A DNA stretch of 64,000 bases from Clostridium sp. (GCF_026168755.1 NZ_JAPFDR010000001.1:124001-188000), one strand, 5' to 3'. Counted from the first letter of the stretch, positions 8,099 to 17,234 are shown. Notes: generated by a model from the sequence alone, not told the origin. Translations and numbers: made by a program.

Positions 8099-9430
8099 AT
8101 GAAAGTAGTTGTTGTTGGATGTACACATGCAGGTACAGCAGCAGTAGTTAATTTAAAGGAGCTTCACCCAGAAAGTGAGATTACAATATATGAAAAAAAT
8201 GATAATTTATCATTTTTATCATGTGGAATAGCTTTAAATGTTGGAGGAGTAATTAAAGAAACTAAAAATCTTTTCTATAACTCTCCAGAAAATCTTGCTA
8301 AAATGGGCGTAGTAACAAATATGAAGCATGAAGTTTTAGATATAGATTTTGAAAATAAAACTTTAAAAGTTAAAAATCTTTTAACAAATGAAGAAGTTGA
8401 AGACAATTATGATAAATTAGTTTTAACATTAGGATCATGGCCGATTGTTCCTAAATTTGAAGGTGGAGATTTAGAAAATATTTTATTATGTAAGAATCAT
8501 GATCATGCAATTGAAATAATTGAAAAATCTAAAGAAGCTAAAAATGTAATTGTAATTGGTGCAGGATATATTGGGGTTGAACTTGTAGAAGCCTTTGAAA
8601 TGCAAGGTAAAAAAGTTACATTAATAGATGCTGAAGAAAGGATTATGGCTAAATATCTTGATAAAGAATTCACAGACATAGCTGAAAAAGAATTTGCTGA
8701 TAGAGGTGTAAACCTAGTTTTAGGAGAAAAAGTAGCTAAATTTGAAGGTGAAAATGGAAAGGTAACTAAAGTTGTTACTGAAAAGGGAAGCTATGAAGGT
8801 GATTTAGTTATACTATGTATTGGATTTGCACCAAGCACTAAGCTTGTTCAAGGTAAATTAGATACCCTTCCAAATGGAGCAATTATAATTGATGAATATA
8901 TGAGAACTAGCAAAGAAGATGTATTTGCAGCAGGAGATTGTTGTGTAGTTAAATATAATCCAGCTCATGATACAAGATATATTCCTCTTGCAACAAATGC
9001 TGTAAGAATGGGTACTTTAGTAGCTAGAAACATTGTTGAACCAACTCTTAAGTATATGGGTACTCAAGGGACTTCAGGAATTAAGATTTATGAAAAATGT
9101 ATAGCTTCAACAGGATTAACTGAAGAGGTTGCAAAGGCTACAACTAAGATGAATGTTGCTTCAGTATCATTAACTGATAATTATAGACCAGAGTTTATGC
9201 CAACTTATTTACCTGCTACTGTTAAATTAGTATTTGATAAAGATACTAGAAGAGTAATTGGAGGACAAATAATTTCTGATATAGATTTAACTCAATTCAT
9301 GAATACTTTATCAGTAGTTATTCAAAATGAAATGACTTTAGAAGAGCTTGCAATGACAGACTTTTTCTTCCAACCACACTTTAATAAACCATGGAGTATT
9401 TTAAATGCAGTTGCATTAAAAGCTTTATAG
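8099..9430 (+). CDS. nox: FAD-dependent NADH oxidase / CoA-disulfide reductase family
   Basis: A 443-residue pyridine nucleotide-disulfide oxidoreductase. The N-terminal FAD motif is VVVGCTHAGTAAV, the redox-active cysteine is Cys42 in NLSFLSCGIAL, the NADH-binding fold is VIVIGAGYIGVELVEAF, the second FAD site is EDVFAAGDC, and a C-terminal dimerisation domain follows. A single active cysteine and the GCTHAGT start are typical of water-forming NADH oxidases of Firmicutes; CoA-disulfide reductases share the fold and cannot be excluded. Likely role: cytoplasmic O2 detoxification with NAD+ regeneration. Good ribosome binding site (AGGAGG); monocistronic with promoter and terminator. Confidence 0.85.
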   Translation: MKVVVVGCTHAGTAAVVNLKELHPESEITIYEKNDNLSFLSCGIALNVGGVIKETKNLFYNSPENLAKMGVVTNMKHEVLDIDFENKTLKVKNLLTNEEVEDNYDKLVLTLGSWPIVPKFEGGDLENILLCKNHDHAIEIIEKSKEAKNVIVIGAGYIGVELVEAFEMQGKKVTLIDAEERIMAKYLDKEFTDIAEKEFADRGVNLVLGEKVAKFEGENGKVTKVVTEKGSYEGDLVILCIGFAPSTKLVQGKLDTLPNGAIIIDEYMRTSKEDVFAAGDCCVVKYNPAHDTRYIPLATNAVRMGTLVARNIVEPTLKYMGTQGTSGIKIYEKCIASTGLTEEVAKATTKMNVASVSLTDNYRPEFMPTYLPATVKLVFDKDTRRVIGGQIISDIDLTQFMNTLSVVIQNEMTLEELAMTDFFFQPHFNKPWSILNAVALKAL

Positions 9431-9435
9431 TAACT

Positions 9436-9469
9436 AAAGGGTAATCTAGAAATAGGTTACCTTTTTTTT
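9436..9469 (+). terminator. Rho-independent terminator after nox
   Basis: A GGGTAATC/GGTTACC stem with one mismatch followed by an uninterrupted T-run. Confidence 0.75.
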
Positions 9470-9537
9470 GTTAAGAATTTATAAGTTTTGTTATATTACT
9501 AAAAAAATAATAATAATATTGTAAAGGGAGGTGACAA

Positions 9538-10833
9538 ATGAAAAACAAATATATTCAGTTCATAACAATATTTATATCAATATGTTTAGTTACTGGCGTA
9601 GTACTAAAAATAAAGATAAGTAAAATTAGTAATGATTCACAAAGTAAGAGGGAAAATATAAATTTTAATGGAAGTGAAGGTGAAAAAAATATAGCAAATA
9701 AATTTATAGAAGATGGAGAAATGAGAGGGGTTTGGGTATCGACAGTAAGTAATTTAGATTGGCCAGAAGTTGGACGTTATGATAGTAAAGTTCAAAAAGA
9801 ATTATTAAAAGAAAAATTTGAGTTTATAGAAGAGCAAAATATGAATACAATATTTTTTCAAGTTAGGCCAATGGGAGATGCTTTATATGAATCTAGTTAT
9901 GCACCATGGTCTAAGTATTTAACAGGAACTTTAGGGGAGAAGCCAGGATATGATCCTTTAGAGTTTGCTGTTGATGAAGCTCATAAAAGAGGCCTGGAGC
10001 TTCAAGCATGGTTTAATCCATTTAGAATAGATAGCAATTCAGAAAATTTCAGTATAGATGATTATATAGCTGAATTGCCAGAAGAATCGTCATTAAAAAA
10101 CAATCCAGATTGGATAGTGAAATATAACAATTATCATTATCTTGATGCAGGAATACCAGAGGTTAGAGAATATGTTATTGATACAATAATAGAAGTTGTA
10201 GAAAATTATAATATTGATGGTGTTGTTTTAGATGATTATTTTTATCCATATCCTTCAGGGGGAGTGGAGTTTCCTGATGAGGATACATATGAAAAGTATG
10301 GTGAAGGTTTTACTTCAAAAGATGAATGGAGAAGAAATAATATTAACTCTTTTATAAGTGAATTATATAGCCAAATAAAGGATACTAACGTTGAAGTTAA
10401 ATTTGGAGTTAGCCCATTTGGAATATGGAGAAATGGAGAATCTATTGGTGGAAGTAATACAAGCGGCTTAAGTAGTTATGATGATGTTTATGTAGATTCT
10501 AGGAAATGGATTCAAGAAGGATGGGTTGATTATATTATACCTCAAATATACTGGCAATTTGATTATAATTTAGCTCCATTTGCAACACTAGTGGATTGGT
10601 GGGCTAAGCAAGTAGAAAATACTAATGTAAAACTATATATTGGACATGCAGCTTATAAAATAAATGATTCAAGTTATGGAGAATCTTGGCTTAATTCAAA
10701 TGAAATAATAAATCAAATACGCTATGCTAGGGCAAATAACAATGTAAATGGTAGCTGTTTCTTTAGATTAAAGACTTTAGAAGAAAATAGACTTGGATTT
10801 ACAGATAAATTAAAGGAATTGTATAGTAGATAG
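9538..10833 (+). CDS. Membrane-anchored/secreted family-10-like glycosidase (GHL10, YngK/DigH type)
   Basis: The 431-residue protein starts with a signal-anchor (FITIFISICLVTGVVLKIKI), then a TIM-barrel domain with hallmark motifs EMRGVWVSTVSNLDWP, NTIFFQVRPMGDALY, LQAWFNPFR, VDGVVLDDYFYP-like NIDGVVLDDYFYPYP and VDYIIPQIYWQFDY. These match PF02638; members such as E. coli DigH cleave denuded peptidoglycan glycans, so a cell-wall or exopolysaccharide role outside the membrane is likely. Acidic residues in the DDY and PQIYW segments are candidate catalytic groups. AAGGGAGGTGACAA ribosome binding site. Confidence 0.85.
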   Translation: MKNKYIQFITIFISICLVTGVVLKIKISKISNDSQSKRENINFNGSEGEKNIANKFIEDGEMRGVWVSTVSNLDWPEVGRYDSKVQKELLKEKFEFIEEQNMNTIFFQVRPMGDALYESSYAPWSKYLTGTLGEKPGYDPLEFAVDEAHKRGLELQAWFNPFRIDSNSENFSIDDYIAELPEESSLKNNPDWIVKYNNYHYLDAGIPEVREYVIDTIIEVVENYNIDGVVLDDYFYPYPSGGVEFPDEDTYEKYGEGFTSKDEWRRNNINSFISELYSQIKDTNVEVKFGVSPFGIWRNGESIGGSNTSGLSSYDDVYVDSRKWIQEGWVDYIIPQIYWQFDYNLAPFATLVDWWAKQVENTNVKLYIGHAAYKINDSSYGESWLNSNEIINQIRYARANNNVNGSCFFRLKTLEENRLGFTDKLKELYSR

Positions 10834-11225
10834 TTAAGCGGTAAACAATTCATATGAAGAAATAATTAATAAATAATTTTATGATGAATTTAAAGAGATT
10901 GATTTTATATTTTAATTTGTTCTTGACCTATATAATATATATTTTTGTATATAGAAATCTGTTATATTAAATTGTTGTTACCAATAGTTTAATATAACAG
11001 ACTTATATAAGGGTTAAAAGATATTTATAATAGTAGTAGAAGAGATGAAGAGTATATATTAAAAAGAATAGAATTTTGTGTAGATAATAAATTTAAACAT
11101 AATAAAGAGTCTATAATTCATATTTGAAAAATAGACAAGTAATAATAAGAAGTTTATTAATACTATTATTTTAGATAACTTAAATGTCATAAAACCATAA
11201 CTAAATATAAATAACTATAATTTGA
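10834..11225. other. Gene-poor gap with a 14-bp hairpin and an ORF remnant
   Basis: TCTGTTATATTAAA (10958-10971) pairs perfectly with TTTAATATAACAGA (10988-11001); no T-run follows, so it is not a standard terminator. Behind it, 11011-11127 is open for 38 codons (LKDIYNSSRRDEEYILKRIE...) but has no start codon, so it may be the tail of a decayed gene. Nothing else is visible. Confidence 0.4.
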
Positions 11226-12152
11226 CTAAAGGGGGAGTGTTTTTAATTTTATATTTTTCCAAGATATATATGTATATATATCATTAATTAAGTGAATTTT
11301 TCTTGTTGACTGCTCATTTAATGATAATTTTGTTTTAGATTCAAAATTGTTTTTATATTCAAATAATCGCCAATATAAATAATGATCTAAATATTTACTT
11401 GCAACTCCTCGAAATTTAGAAAGCCATTTTTGTGTAGTAATAGAATAATTTATATCAATATTATTTTTATAATTTTTTTTGCATTTTACTTTATTTATTT
11501 TATTAAATGCTTTAGCGAAAGTTTTTAATCTTCCATCAATTAAACCAACTAAGTAAGCATCTTTATTTAATCTTGGAATAATATTATCTTTGATTTCATA
11601 AAATCCCAAAAAGTTTCTTGCTGCAATAATTGGTATTATATCAATAGAATCATTAACAGCATTTATAATTGTAATTTTATCTCTTTTATTACTAGTAATA
11701 TTTCTAGAACCTTTGAAATTTTCATTTACAATCATTTTAGTTAATTCTACATACGAAGATATATTTTTAAGATAATATTTGTTTTTTAGATCAAATAAAA
11801 ATCTATGTCTCCAAAAGAAGGCTGTCACAACTGTAATATTTAATTTAGTTGCACATTCTCTAATGGTAAGACCTCTATTTAAAAGGTTTAGGTACTCTAG
11901 GTAATTTTCTTTGAATTTTTTAGAATATCTAAATTTATTATAAATTTCATTAGTAAAAGTTTTTCCACACTTAGAATCTTTACATTTGTATCTTTGAATA
12001 TTTTTGTACATTCCATATTTAATAATAGCTTTATTTTTACAATAGGGGCATTTATCTATAATGCTAGGTTTACAATTATGAAAGTCTATTAAATCATTAG
12101 AAATTTCTTTGTTAGAATTATTATTAATTAAAGTTTTATAAAAATTAATCAT
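11226..12152 (-). CDS. Lone IS1595-like transposase homologue, probably inactive
   Basis: The N-terminus has a zinc-ribbon CPYCKNKAIIKYG...RYKCKDSKCGKTF, then a helix-turn-helix-like RGLTIRECATKLNITVVTAFFWRHRFL, as in IS1595/ISXO2 transposases. The C-terminal FRGVASKYLDHYLYWR matches the family's end. Where the family has the first catalytic Asp (VEIDETY-like), this protein reads VELTKMIVNENFKGS; the second, GLIDGRLK, is kept. I place the start at ATG 12152 (308 residues), with GGTGATAAT upstream; the track start 12179 has no ribosome binding site. No terminal inverted repeats are visible, so it is a relic or a domesticated gene. Confidence 0.65.
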   Translation of the reverse strand: MINFYKTLINNNSNKEISNDLIDFHNCKPSIIDKCPYCKNKAIIKYGMYKNIQRYKCKDSKCGKTFTNEIYNKFRYSKKFKENYLEYLNLLNRGLTIRECATKLNITVVTAFFWRHRFLFDLKNKYYLKNISSYVELTKMIVNENFKGSRNITSNKRDKITIINAVNDSIDIIPIIAARNFLGFYEIKDNIIPRLNKDAYLVGLIDGRLKTFAKAFNKINKVKCKKNYKNNIDINYSITTQKWLSKFRGVASKYLDHYLYWRLFEYKNNFESKTKLSLNEQSTRKIHLINDIYTYISWKNIKLKTLPL

Positions 12153-12248
12153 ATTATCACCAATTGTAATTATTAACATGATGAACTAATTATAAACATA
12201 AAAGTATTATTGTAGTTTTATTAAAAATTAACATATATATAATTATGA

Positions 12249-12306
12249 CAAATAAAAAATACTATATTTAACTTAAATGTTAATTAAATATAGTATTTTT
12301 TATTTG
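12249..12306. terminator. Long A/T-rich bidirectional terminator
   Basis: CAAATAAAAAATACTATATTTAA pairs with its near-perfect complement ending in TATTTTTTATTTG over more than 20 bp. It lies 8 nt after the stop of the minus-strand molybdate regulator. Confidence 0.8.
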
Positions 12307-12314
12307 TAATTGTG

Positions 12315-13301
12315 CTAAGTTGTAGATATTATTTTTCCAAGATCCTTAAGATCATAGCCACCTATTCCATATAGTTCATTCTTAAATTTTTCAGAAGATA
12401 AAATAGAAATTATGTTTTGATAAATTGGATTATTTAGATCACTTTTCTTTATAATTAAATCATATCGCTCTGTTTGAAGTGGTATAAAATCTATAGTTTC
12501 AACTTGCATAGAAGCCTTTTTATTTCCAAGTCCAACATTTGCATCTCCACGACCGACATTACTTGCAACAGCTAAATGAGAATTTTCTTCGTTATAATAT
12601 CCATTTATAGAGTTTGGATCAATATTAAGTAATCTAAGCTTTTCATCTAATAAAACTCTTACACCACTTCCTTTTTCTCTATTAATAAATTTAACATTAT
12701 TATTAGTTAAATCTTCAAATGATTTTATATTTAATGGGTTTCCTTTTTTAACATAAAATCCTTGTAATCTATAAGCTAAATTTATAAGTACACAGGGTGT
12801 ACCAGGAAGTAATCTTTTAACATAATCAGTATTGTATTCATCATTATCACCATCCCAAAGATGACAAGAAGCTATAGAAACCTTGTTATTATATAGGTCA
12901 TATAAGCCATTATAACTTCCTTTGTAAGAACGAAGAACAGTAAAATCAGGTAATAATTCTTCTATATATCTTGCTAAAATATCTAATAAAATATCTTGAC
13001 CAGAAATAATTATTTCTGAATTAGATTGATTTTTTAGTGAAGTTTTATTACCAGTGATATAGGCTATATTTTCTGAATTACTATTTAATAATGTATTATT
13101 AATATTATGATTAATGGATAGTTTTGAATTTGATTTTTGACTATTGATATAATATTCTACATCATTCATATCTATTCTAATTTTTTTACCAATTTTATAG
13201 CTTGGCAACTCTCCACGTTTAATAAGTTCATAAACTGTATTTTTAGTTATTTTAAGCAGTTCAGCAACTTCTAATGGTGTTAAAGAAGATTTTAAATCCA
13301 T
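12315..13301 (-). CDS. Helix-turn-helix regulator fused to a periplasmic-binding-protein-like domain (molybdate-responsive)
   Basis: Residues 5-55 (LTPLEVAELLKITKNTVYEL) are an excisionase/MerR-like helix-turn-helix. From about residue 95 there is a type-2 periplasmic-binding-like domain (PF12727-like) with segments SCHLWDGDNDEYN, FINREKGSGVRVLLDEKL and DANVGLGNKKAS. Such fusions sense oxyanions in the cytoplasm and replace ModE in many clostridia. It is transcribed divergently from modABC, and the 176-bp spacer holds four tandem 10-bp repeats at the mod promoter. AGGGAGG-like ribosome binding site. Molybdate rather than tungstate as ligand is inferred from context. Confidence 0.8.
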   Translation of the reverse strand: MDLKSSLTPLEVAELLKITKNTVYELIKRGELPSYKIGKKIRIDMNDVEYYINSQKSNSKLSINHNINNTLLNSNSENIAYITGNKTSLKNQSNSEIIISGQDILLDILARYIEELLPDFTVLRSYKGSYNGLYDLYNNKVSIASCHLWDGDNDEYNTDYVKRLLPGTPCVLINLAYRLQGFYVKKGNPLNIKSFEDLTNNNVKFINREKGSGVRVLLDEKLRLLNIDPNSINGYYNEENSHLAVASNVGRGDANVGLGNKKASMQVETIDFIPLQTERYDLIIKKSDLNNPIYQNIISILSSEKFKNELYGIGGYDLKDLGKIISTT

Positions 13302-13372
13302 CTTATCCCTCCTTAATTTTAAGATAATTTTAACATTAAAAAAGAAGTAATTCTACATTTCAATTAAATAGA

Positions 13373-13401
13373 TTGATATAAAAAATAGAATATGATAATA
13401 T
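13373..13401 (+). promoter_or_regulatory. Candidate modA promoter
   Basis: TTGATA (13373-13378) and TAATAT (13396-13401) at 17-bp spacing, immediately upstream of the tandem repeat array. Alternative -10 boxes overlap in this A/T-rich stretch. Confidence 0.45.
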
Positions 13402-13410
13402 TTAATTATT

Positions 13411-13450
13411 CAAAACGTGATAAAACATTATAAAACATAACAAAATGCAA
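13411..13450 (+). repeat. Four tandem 10-bp repeats, putative operator of the mod operon
   Basis: CAAAACGTGA, TAAAACATTA, TAAAACATAA and CAAAATGCAA follow one another without a gap (consensus YAAAACATDA). The period is one helical turn, so a protein could bind four times on the same face. They start just after the candidate -10 box and end before the modA ribosome binding site, a position suited to repression by the divergent regulator. Confidence 0.65.
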
Positions 13451-13477
13451 CTTAAATTATAGGATGGGGGAAATGAA

Positions 13478-14287
13478 ATGTTAAAAAAGACAAAAATAAT
13501 TTCAATGTTATTATGTTGTAGCTTATTATTAATTAGTTGTGGTAAAGGTGATAGTGGAAATGGTACTACTACAGGGGATGAGGAAGAAAAGGCTCCAGTG
13601 GAGCTAAATATTTCAGCTGCAGCAAGTTTAAAGGAAGTAATGACTGATTTAGAAACAGAGTATAAAAAGAGTAATGAAAATGTAATTTTAGTTGTGAATT
13701 ATGGATCATCAGGATCTCTTCAACAACAAATAGAACAAGGAGCTCCTTGTGATTTATTTATATCAGCTGGACAAAGTCAAATTAATAATTTAAAAGAGAA
13801 AGGATTATTACTTGATGATACTACTAAAGATTTAGTTGAAAACTCTTTAGTTCTTGTGGCAGCTAATGGAGTTGAAATTTCTAGTTTGGATGATTTAAAA
13901 AGTGATAATGTTACTCATATAGCTGTAGGTGAACCAGAAAGTGTGCCAGCAGGTAAATATGCAGATGAAGTTTTAACAAACACAGGAATAAAGGATAGTA
14001 TTAATGATAAATTAGTTTTTGCTAAGGATGTTAAAGAAGTTTTAGCATGGGTTGCATCTGGAAATGCAGATGTAGGTTTTGTATATTTAAGTGATGCATT
14101 AAGCAGTGATAGGGTATCTATTGTAGAAAATGTTGATGAAGTAAATAATAATTCATCAATTACTTATCCAGTATCAGTTATAAAAGACTCAACTAATGTT
14201 GATGAAGCAAAGAAATTTGAAGATTTCTTATTTACAGATACAGCACAAAAAATATTTGAAAAGTATGGATACAAGTCAGTAAAGTAA
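13478..14287 (+). CDS. modA: Molybdate ABC transporter substrate-binding lipoprotein
   Basis: A 269-residue lipoprotein: signal peptide KIISMLLCCSLLLISC with the lipobox LISC and acylated Cys at about residue 21. The mature part shows ModA signatures: ISAAASLKEVMTDLE, NYGSSGSLQQQIEQGAPCDL, FISAGQSQINNL and VPAGKYADEVL. The Ser residues in SAAASL and GSSGSL are expected oxyanion ligands. GGATGGGGGAA ribosome binding site; first gene of modABC, 21 nt before modB. Confidence 0.95.
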   Translation: MLKKTKIISMLLCCSLLLISCGKGDSGNGTTTGDEEEKAPVELNISAAASLKEVMTDLETEYKKSNENVILVVNYGSSGSLQQQIEQGAPCDLFISAGQSQINNLKEKGLLLDDTTKDLVENSLVLVAANGVEISSLDDLKSDNVTHIAVGEPESVPAGKYADEVLTNTGIKDSINDKLVFAKDVKEVLAWVASGNADVGFVYLSDALSSDRVSIVENVDEVNNNSSITYPVSVIKDSTNVDEAKKFEDFLFTDTAQKIFEKYGYKSVK

Positions 14288-14308
14288 ATAAAAGAAAGGT
14301 TATAAGTT

Positions 14309-14986
14309 ATGGATTTTTCACCTTTATGGATATCACTTAAAACAGCATTTCTTGCAACAATTATAACTTCTATAATAGGAATATTTATATCTTATAAAAT
14401 GGCTAATTATAAGGGGAGAGGTAGGGGGATAATAGATGGAATCTTCACTCTTCCGTTAATATTGCCACCAACTGTTATAGGATTTTTCTTATTACTTCTT
14501 TGTGGAAAGAATGGATTTGTAGGAAAAATTTTTATGAGTTTTAATAAAAATATTATTTTTAGCTGGAGTGCAACAGTTATAGCAGCTACAGTAGTTGCAT
14601 TTCCAATGATGTATAGAACTTGCCGTTCTGCATTTGAACAAATAGACAAGAATATGATTTCAGCAGCTAGAACTTTAGGATTAAGCGAAACTAAGATATT
14701 TTTTAAAATTGCAATTCCACTTGCATGGCCAGGAATAATTGGTGGATTAGTATTAAGCTTTGCAAGAGCATTAGGAGAATTTGGAGCAACATTAATGATA
14801 GCAGGAAATATACCAGGTAGAACACAAACTATGCCAGTTGCAATATTTTTTGCTGTTGAAAGTGGAGATATGAATAAGGCCATGCTTTGGGTTTTAATTA
14901 TAGTTGCAATATCATTTATAATGATATTCTTATTAAATTATTGGGGTGATACACAGCAAAAGTTAATAGGAAATAGGGGGAGATAG
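14309..14986 (+). CDS. modB: Molybdate ABC transporter permease
   Basis: A 225-residue membrane protein with about five helices and the EAA-loop motif ISAARTLGLSETKIFFKIAIP followed by LAWPGIIGG, which contacts the ATPase. The segment ARALGEFGATLMIAGNIPGRTQT is characteristic of ModB. It starts at ATG 14309 after AGAAAGG and ends 2 nt before modC. The long minus-strand ORF 14407-14883 is its shadow. Confidence 0.95.
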   Translation: MDFSPLWISLKTAFLATIITSIIGIFISYKMANYKGRGRGIIDGIFTLPLILPPTVIGFFLLLLCGKNGFVGKIFMSFNKNIIFSWSATVIAATVVAFPMMYRTCRSAFEQIDKNMISAARTLGLSETKIFFKIAIPLAWPGIIGGLVLSFARALGEFGATLMIAGNIPGRTQTMPVAIFFAVESGDMNKAMLWVLIIVAISFIMIFLLNYWGDTQQKLIGNRGR

Positions 14987-14988
14987 TT

Positions 14989-16041
14989 ATGAGTCTACAT
15001 ATTGATATTACTAAGAATTTATCTTCCTTTAATTTAGATGTTTCTATGGAAAGTAAAGGTGGTATTATAGGCTTTTTAGGAGCATCAGGTTCAGGAAAAA
15101 GTATGACACTTAAATGTATAGCAGGTCTTGAAAGGCCATCAAAAGGAAAAATAATTATTAATGATAAAGTACTTTTTGATTCAGAAGAAAAAATTAATGT
15201 TAAAACTAAGGATAGAAAAGTTGGTTTCTTATTTCAAAATTACGCATTATTTCCTCATATGACTATAAAGGATAATATAGAAATAGGTTTAGATAAAATT
15301 AGTAAAGATGAAAAGAGTAAATTATCATCTAATTATATTAAAAAATTTGGATTAGAAGGCCTTGAAAATAGATATCCTTGGCAGTTATCAGGAGGACAAC
15401 AACAAAGAGTAGCATTAGCAAGAGCTCTGATGACTTCACCAGATATACTACTTCTTGATGAGCCATTTTCTGCTTTAGATAATCATTTAAGAGCAAGTAT
15501 GGAAAGAGAACTTATAGAGATTTTAAAGGATTATGAAGGGACAGTAGTTTTTGTGACTCATGATATAGCAGAGGCTTATAGGGTATGTGATAAAATAATA
15601 GTGTTTGATGGAGGAAAAGCAAAGGATATAAGAGATAAAAATGTATTATTTGAAACTCCACAATCATTGGCTGAAGCAAAACTTACAGGATGTAAAAATA
15701 TATCAAGGGCTAAAAAGTTAGATAATAATTTTATTTTTGCAGAAGAATGGAATTTAAAGCTTAAATGTTTAGAAGGCATTAAAGATAATATAAACTACAT
15801 AGCTATAAGATCTCATAATATTAAGTTATACAAAAATGATGAGGAAGAAAATGTTTTTGAAGTATTAATAGAAAATATTGTGGAAAATCCATTTGATTAT
15901 ATTTTATATATAAAGAGTATTAATTCAAGTAACAGAGATTTAATACATTTTACTATTTCAAAGGAAGAAATGGTATTTGATATTAATGAAAAAATAAAGG
16001 TTAAATTTGAGCCACAATATTTATTTGCTTTTAAAAATTAA
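14989..16041 (+). CDS. modC: Molybdate ABC transporter ATP-binding protein
   Basis: A 350-residue ATPase: Walker A GASGSGKS, Q-loop LFQNYALFPHM, signature LSGGQQQRVALARAL, Walker B LLLDEPFSALD and switch His in VTHDIAEAY. The C-terminal 110 residues (TGCKNISRAKK, IAIRSHNIKL) correspond to the regulatory extension seen in ModC and related CysA-like ATPases. GGGGGAGATAGTT leads into ATG 14989. A terminator follows 10 nt after the stop codon. Confidence 0.94.
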   Translation: MSLHIDITKNLSSFNLDVSMESKGGIIGFLGASGSGKSMTLKCIAGLERPSKGKIIINDKVLFDSEEKINVKTKDRKVGFLFQNYALFPHMTIKDNIEIGLDKISKDEKSKLSSNYIKKFGLEGLENRYPWQLSGGQQQRVALARALMTSPDILLLDEPFSALDNHLRASMERELIEILKDYEGTVVFVTHDIAEAYRVCDKIIVFDGGKAKDIRDKNVLFETPQSLAEAKLTGCKNISRAKKLDNNFIFAEEWNLKLKCLEGIKDNINYIAIRSHNIKLYKNDEEENVFEVLIENIVENPFDYILYIKSINSSNRDLIHFTISKEEMVFDINEKIKVKFEPQYLFAFKN

Positions 16042-16050
16042 TAAATTATT

Positions 16051-16085
16051 AAAAAATCATGTTAATTATTTTGACATGATTTTTT
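16051..16085 (+). terminator. Terminator of the modABC operon
   Basis: AAAAAATCATGT and ACATGATTTTTT form a 12-bp stem around an 11-nt loop. Confidence 0.85.
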
Positions 16086-16145
16086 GTATTATAATTTATT
16101 TTGATGATATAATTAAATTGAAAAACAATGGAGGAGGTTATGGTT

Positions 16146-16766
16146 ATGTTATTAGAAGCATGTGTTGGATCATATGAAGAGGCTAAAAAAGCAGAAGAAA
16201 AAGGAGCAGATAGAATAGAGCTTTGTGATAATTTAAGTGAAGGTGGGACAACTCCTTCTTATGGAACAATATATTTAGCAAAGAAAAATATTAATATACC
16301 AATAGCGGTAATAATAAGACCAAGAGGTGGAGATTTCGTTTATTCAAATGATGAATTCGAAATAATGAAAAGAGATATAATGATTTGTAAAGAATTGGGG
16401 GTTGAAACTGTAGTATTAGGTATATTAAATAGAGATAATACTATTGATATTGAGAGAACAAGTGAATTAGTTAACTTAGCAAAAGGATTAAAGGTTACAT
16501 TCCATATGGCCTTTGATGAAATTGATAATAAAATTGAAGCTTTAGAGCAACTTATTTCAATGGGAGTTAATAGAATATTAACTAAGGGTTCTAAGAATTG
16601 TGCAGAAGAAGGAAAAGTTGTATTAAAAGAGCTTGTTGATAAAAGTAAAGGAAAAATAACTATTTTAGTTGGTGGAAAAGTTACTTATGAAAATTATAAA
16701 GAGCTTTCAGATTTTATAGGTTGTAAAGAAGTACATGGAAGTAAGATAGTAGGAAATTTAAAATAA
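16146..16766 (+). CDS. cutC: CutC family copper homeostasis protein
   Basis: The TIM-barrel CutC family is recognised by LLEACVGSYEEAKKAEEKGADRIELCDNLSEGGTTPS, VIIRPRGGDFVYS, GVETVVLGILN and FHMAFDE. CutC has been linked to copper tolerance, though a direct role is uncertain. Track start 16128 lies before the GGAGGAGG ribosome binding site; ATG 16146 is 8 nt after it and gives the usual N-terminus MLLEACVG (206-207 residues, slightly shorter than the Gram-negative proteins). Monocistronic. Confidence 0.9.
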   Translation: MLLEACVGSYEEAKKAEEKGADRIELCDNLSEGGTTPSYGTIYLAKKNINIPIAVIIRPRGGDFVYSNDEFEIMKRDIMICKELGVETVVLGILNRDNTIDIERTSELVNLAKGLKVTFHMAFDEIDNKIEALEQLISMGVNRILTKGSKNCAEEGKVVLKELVDKSKGKITILVGGKVTYENYKELSDFIGCKEVHGSKIVGNLK

Positions 16767-16768
16767 TT

Positions 16769-16805
16769 AAAAGCCCTCAGCAAAGTTACTGAGGGCTAAT
16801 TTAAA
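16769..16805. terminator. Bidirectional terminator between cutC and the acetyltransferase gene
   Basis: AGCCCTCAG and CTGAGGGCT form a GC-rich 9-bp stem flanked by A- and T-rich sequence, between two convergent genes. Confidence 0.85.
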
Positions 16806-16814
16806 TTAAGATAG

Positions 16815-17234
16815 TTATAAAGCTTTTTTAAAGAATATTTCGCCAACTCCATAATCATTAATTCCACATAACACACCACATTCAATGAAACCCATTTTTA
16901 AGTGCCACTTTTGAGGATTAACTGCATCTGTCATTGTAGAACTTAAAATAGTAGATTGTCCTTTTTCTTTTAAGTATTCTTCTAAGAAAGTTAACATTGA
17001 TTTTCCAATACCAGAAGATCTAAAATCTTTTCTTATGACTATATAGCTTATAAATGGAAGGTGAGTCCAAATGTATTCAATCTTTAAACAACCGATAACC
17101 TCATTATTGACTTCTGCAACAATAACTTCCTTCATAGAAATTTTATTTTTAATTGTATCAATATTTTTATGTAAGTCCAATTCAACGCAAGATTCTAAAT
17201 CATTGATATCTGCAAACCTAATTTTTAAATCCAT
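16815..17234 (-). CDS. GNAT family N-acetyltransferase
   Basis: A 139-residue GNAT-fold protein. The acetyl-CoA pyrophosphate loop is VIRKDFRSSGIGKSMLTFLE, preceded by VAEVNNEVIGCLKIEYIWTHLPFISYI and followed by the beta-alpha PQKWHLKMGFIECGV segment. The track start at 17270 has no ribosome binding site; AGGTAGGT lies 8 nt before ATG 17234 (MDLKIRFADIND), which I use. The substrate cannot be told from sequence. Convergent with cutC. Confidence 0.85.
   Translation of the reverse strand: MDLKIRFADINDLESCVELDLHKNIDTIKNKISMKEVIVAEVNNEVIGCLKIEYIWTHLPFISYIVIRKDFRSSGIGKSMLTFLEEYLKEKGQSTILSSTMTDAVNPQKWHLKMGFIECGVLCGINDYGVGEIFFKKAL

Noticed and set aside
12153-12320. Terminal inverted repeat of the transposase
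   Set aside because: The long inverted repeat at 12249-12306 is a local terminator hairpin, with no partner at the other side near 11220.
14407-14883. 158-aa minus-strand ORF inside modB
   Set aside because: Complement of a hydrophobic, A/T-rich gene; no ribosome binding site; modB is certain on the other strand.
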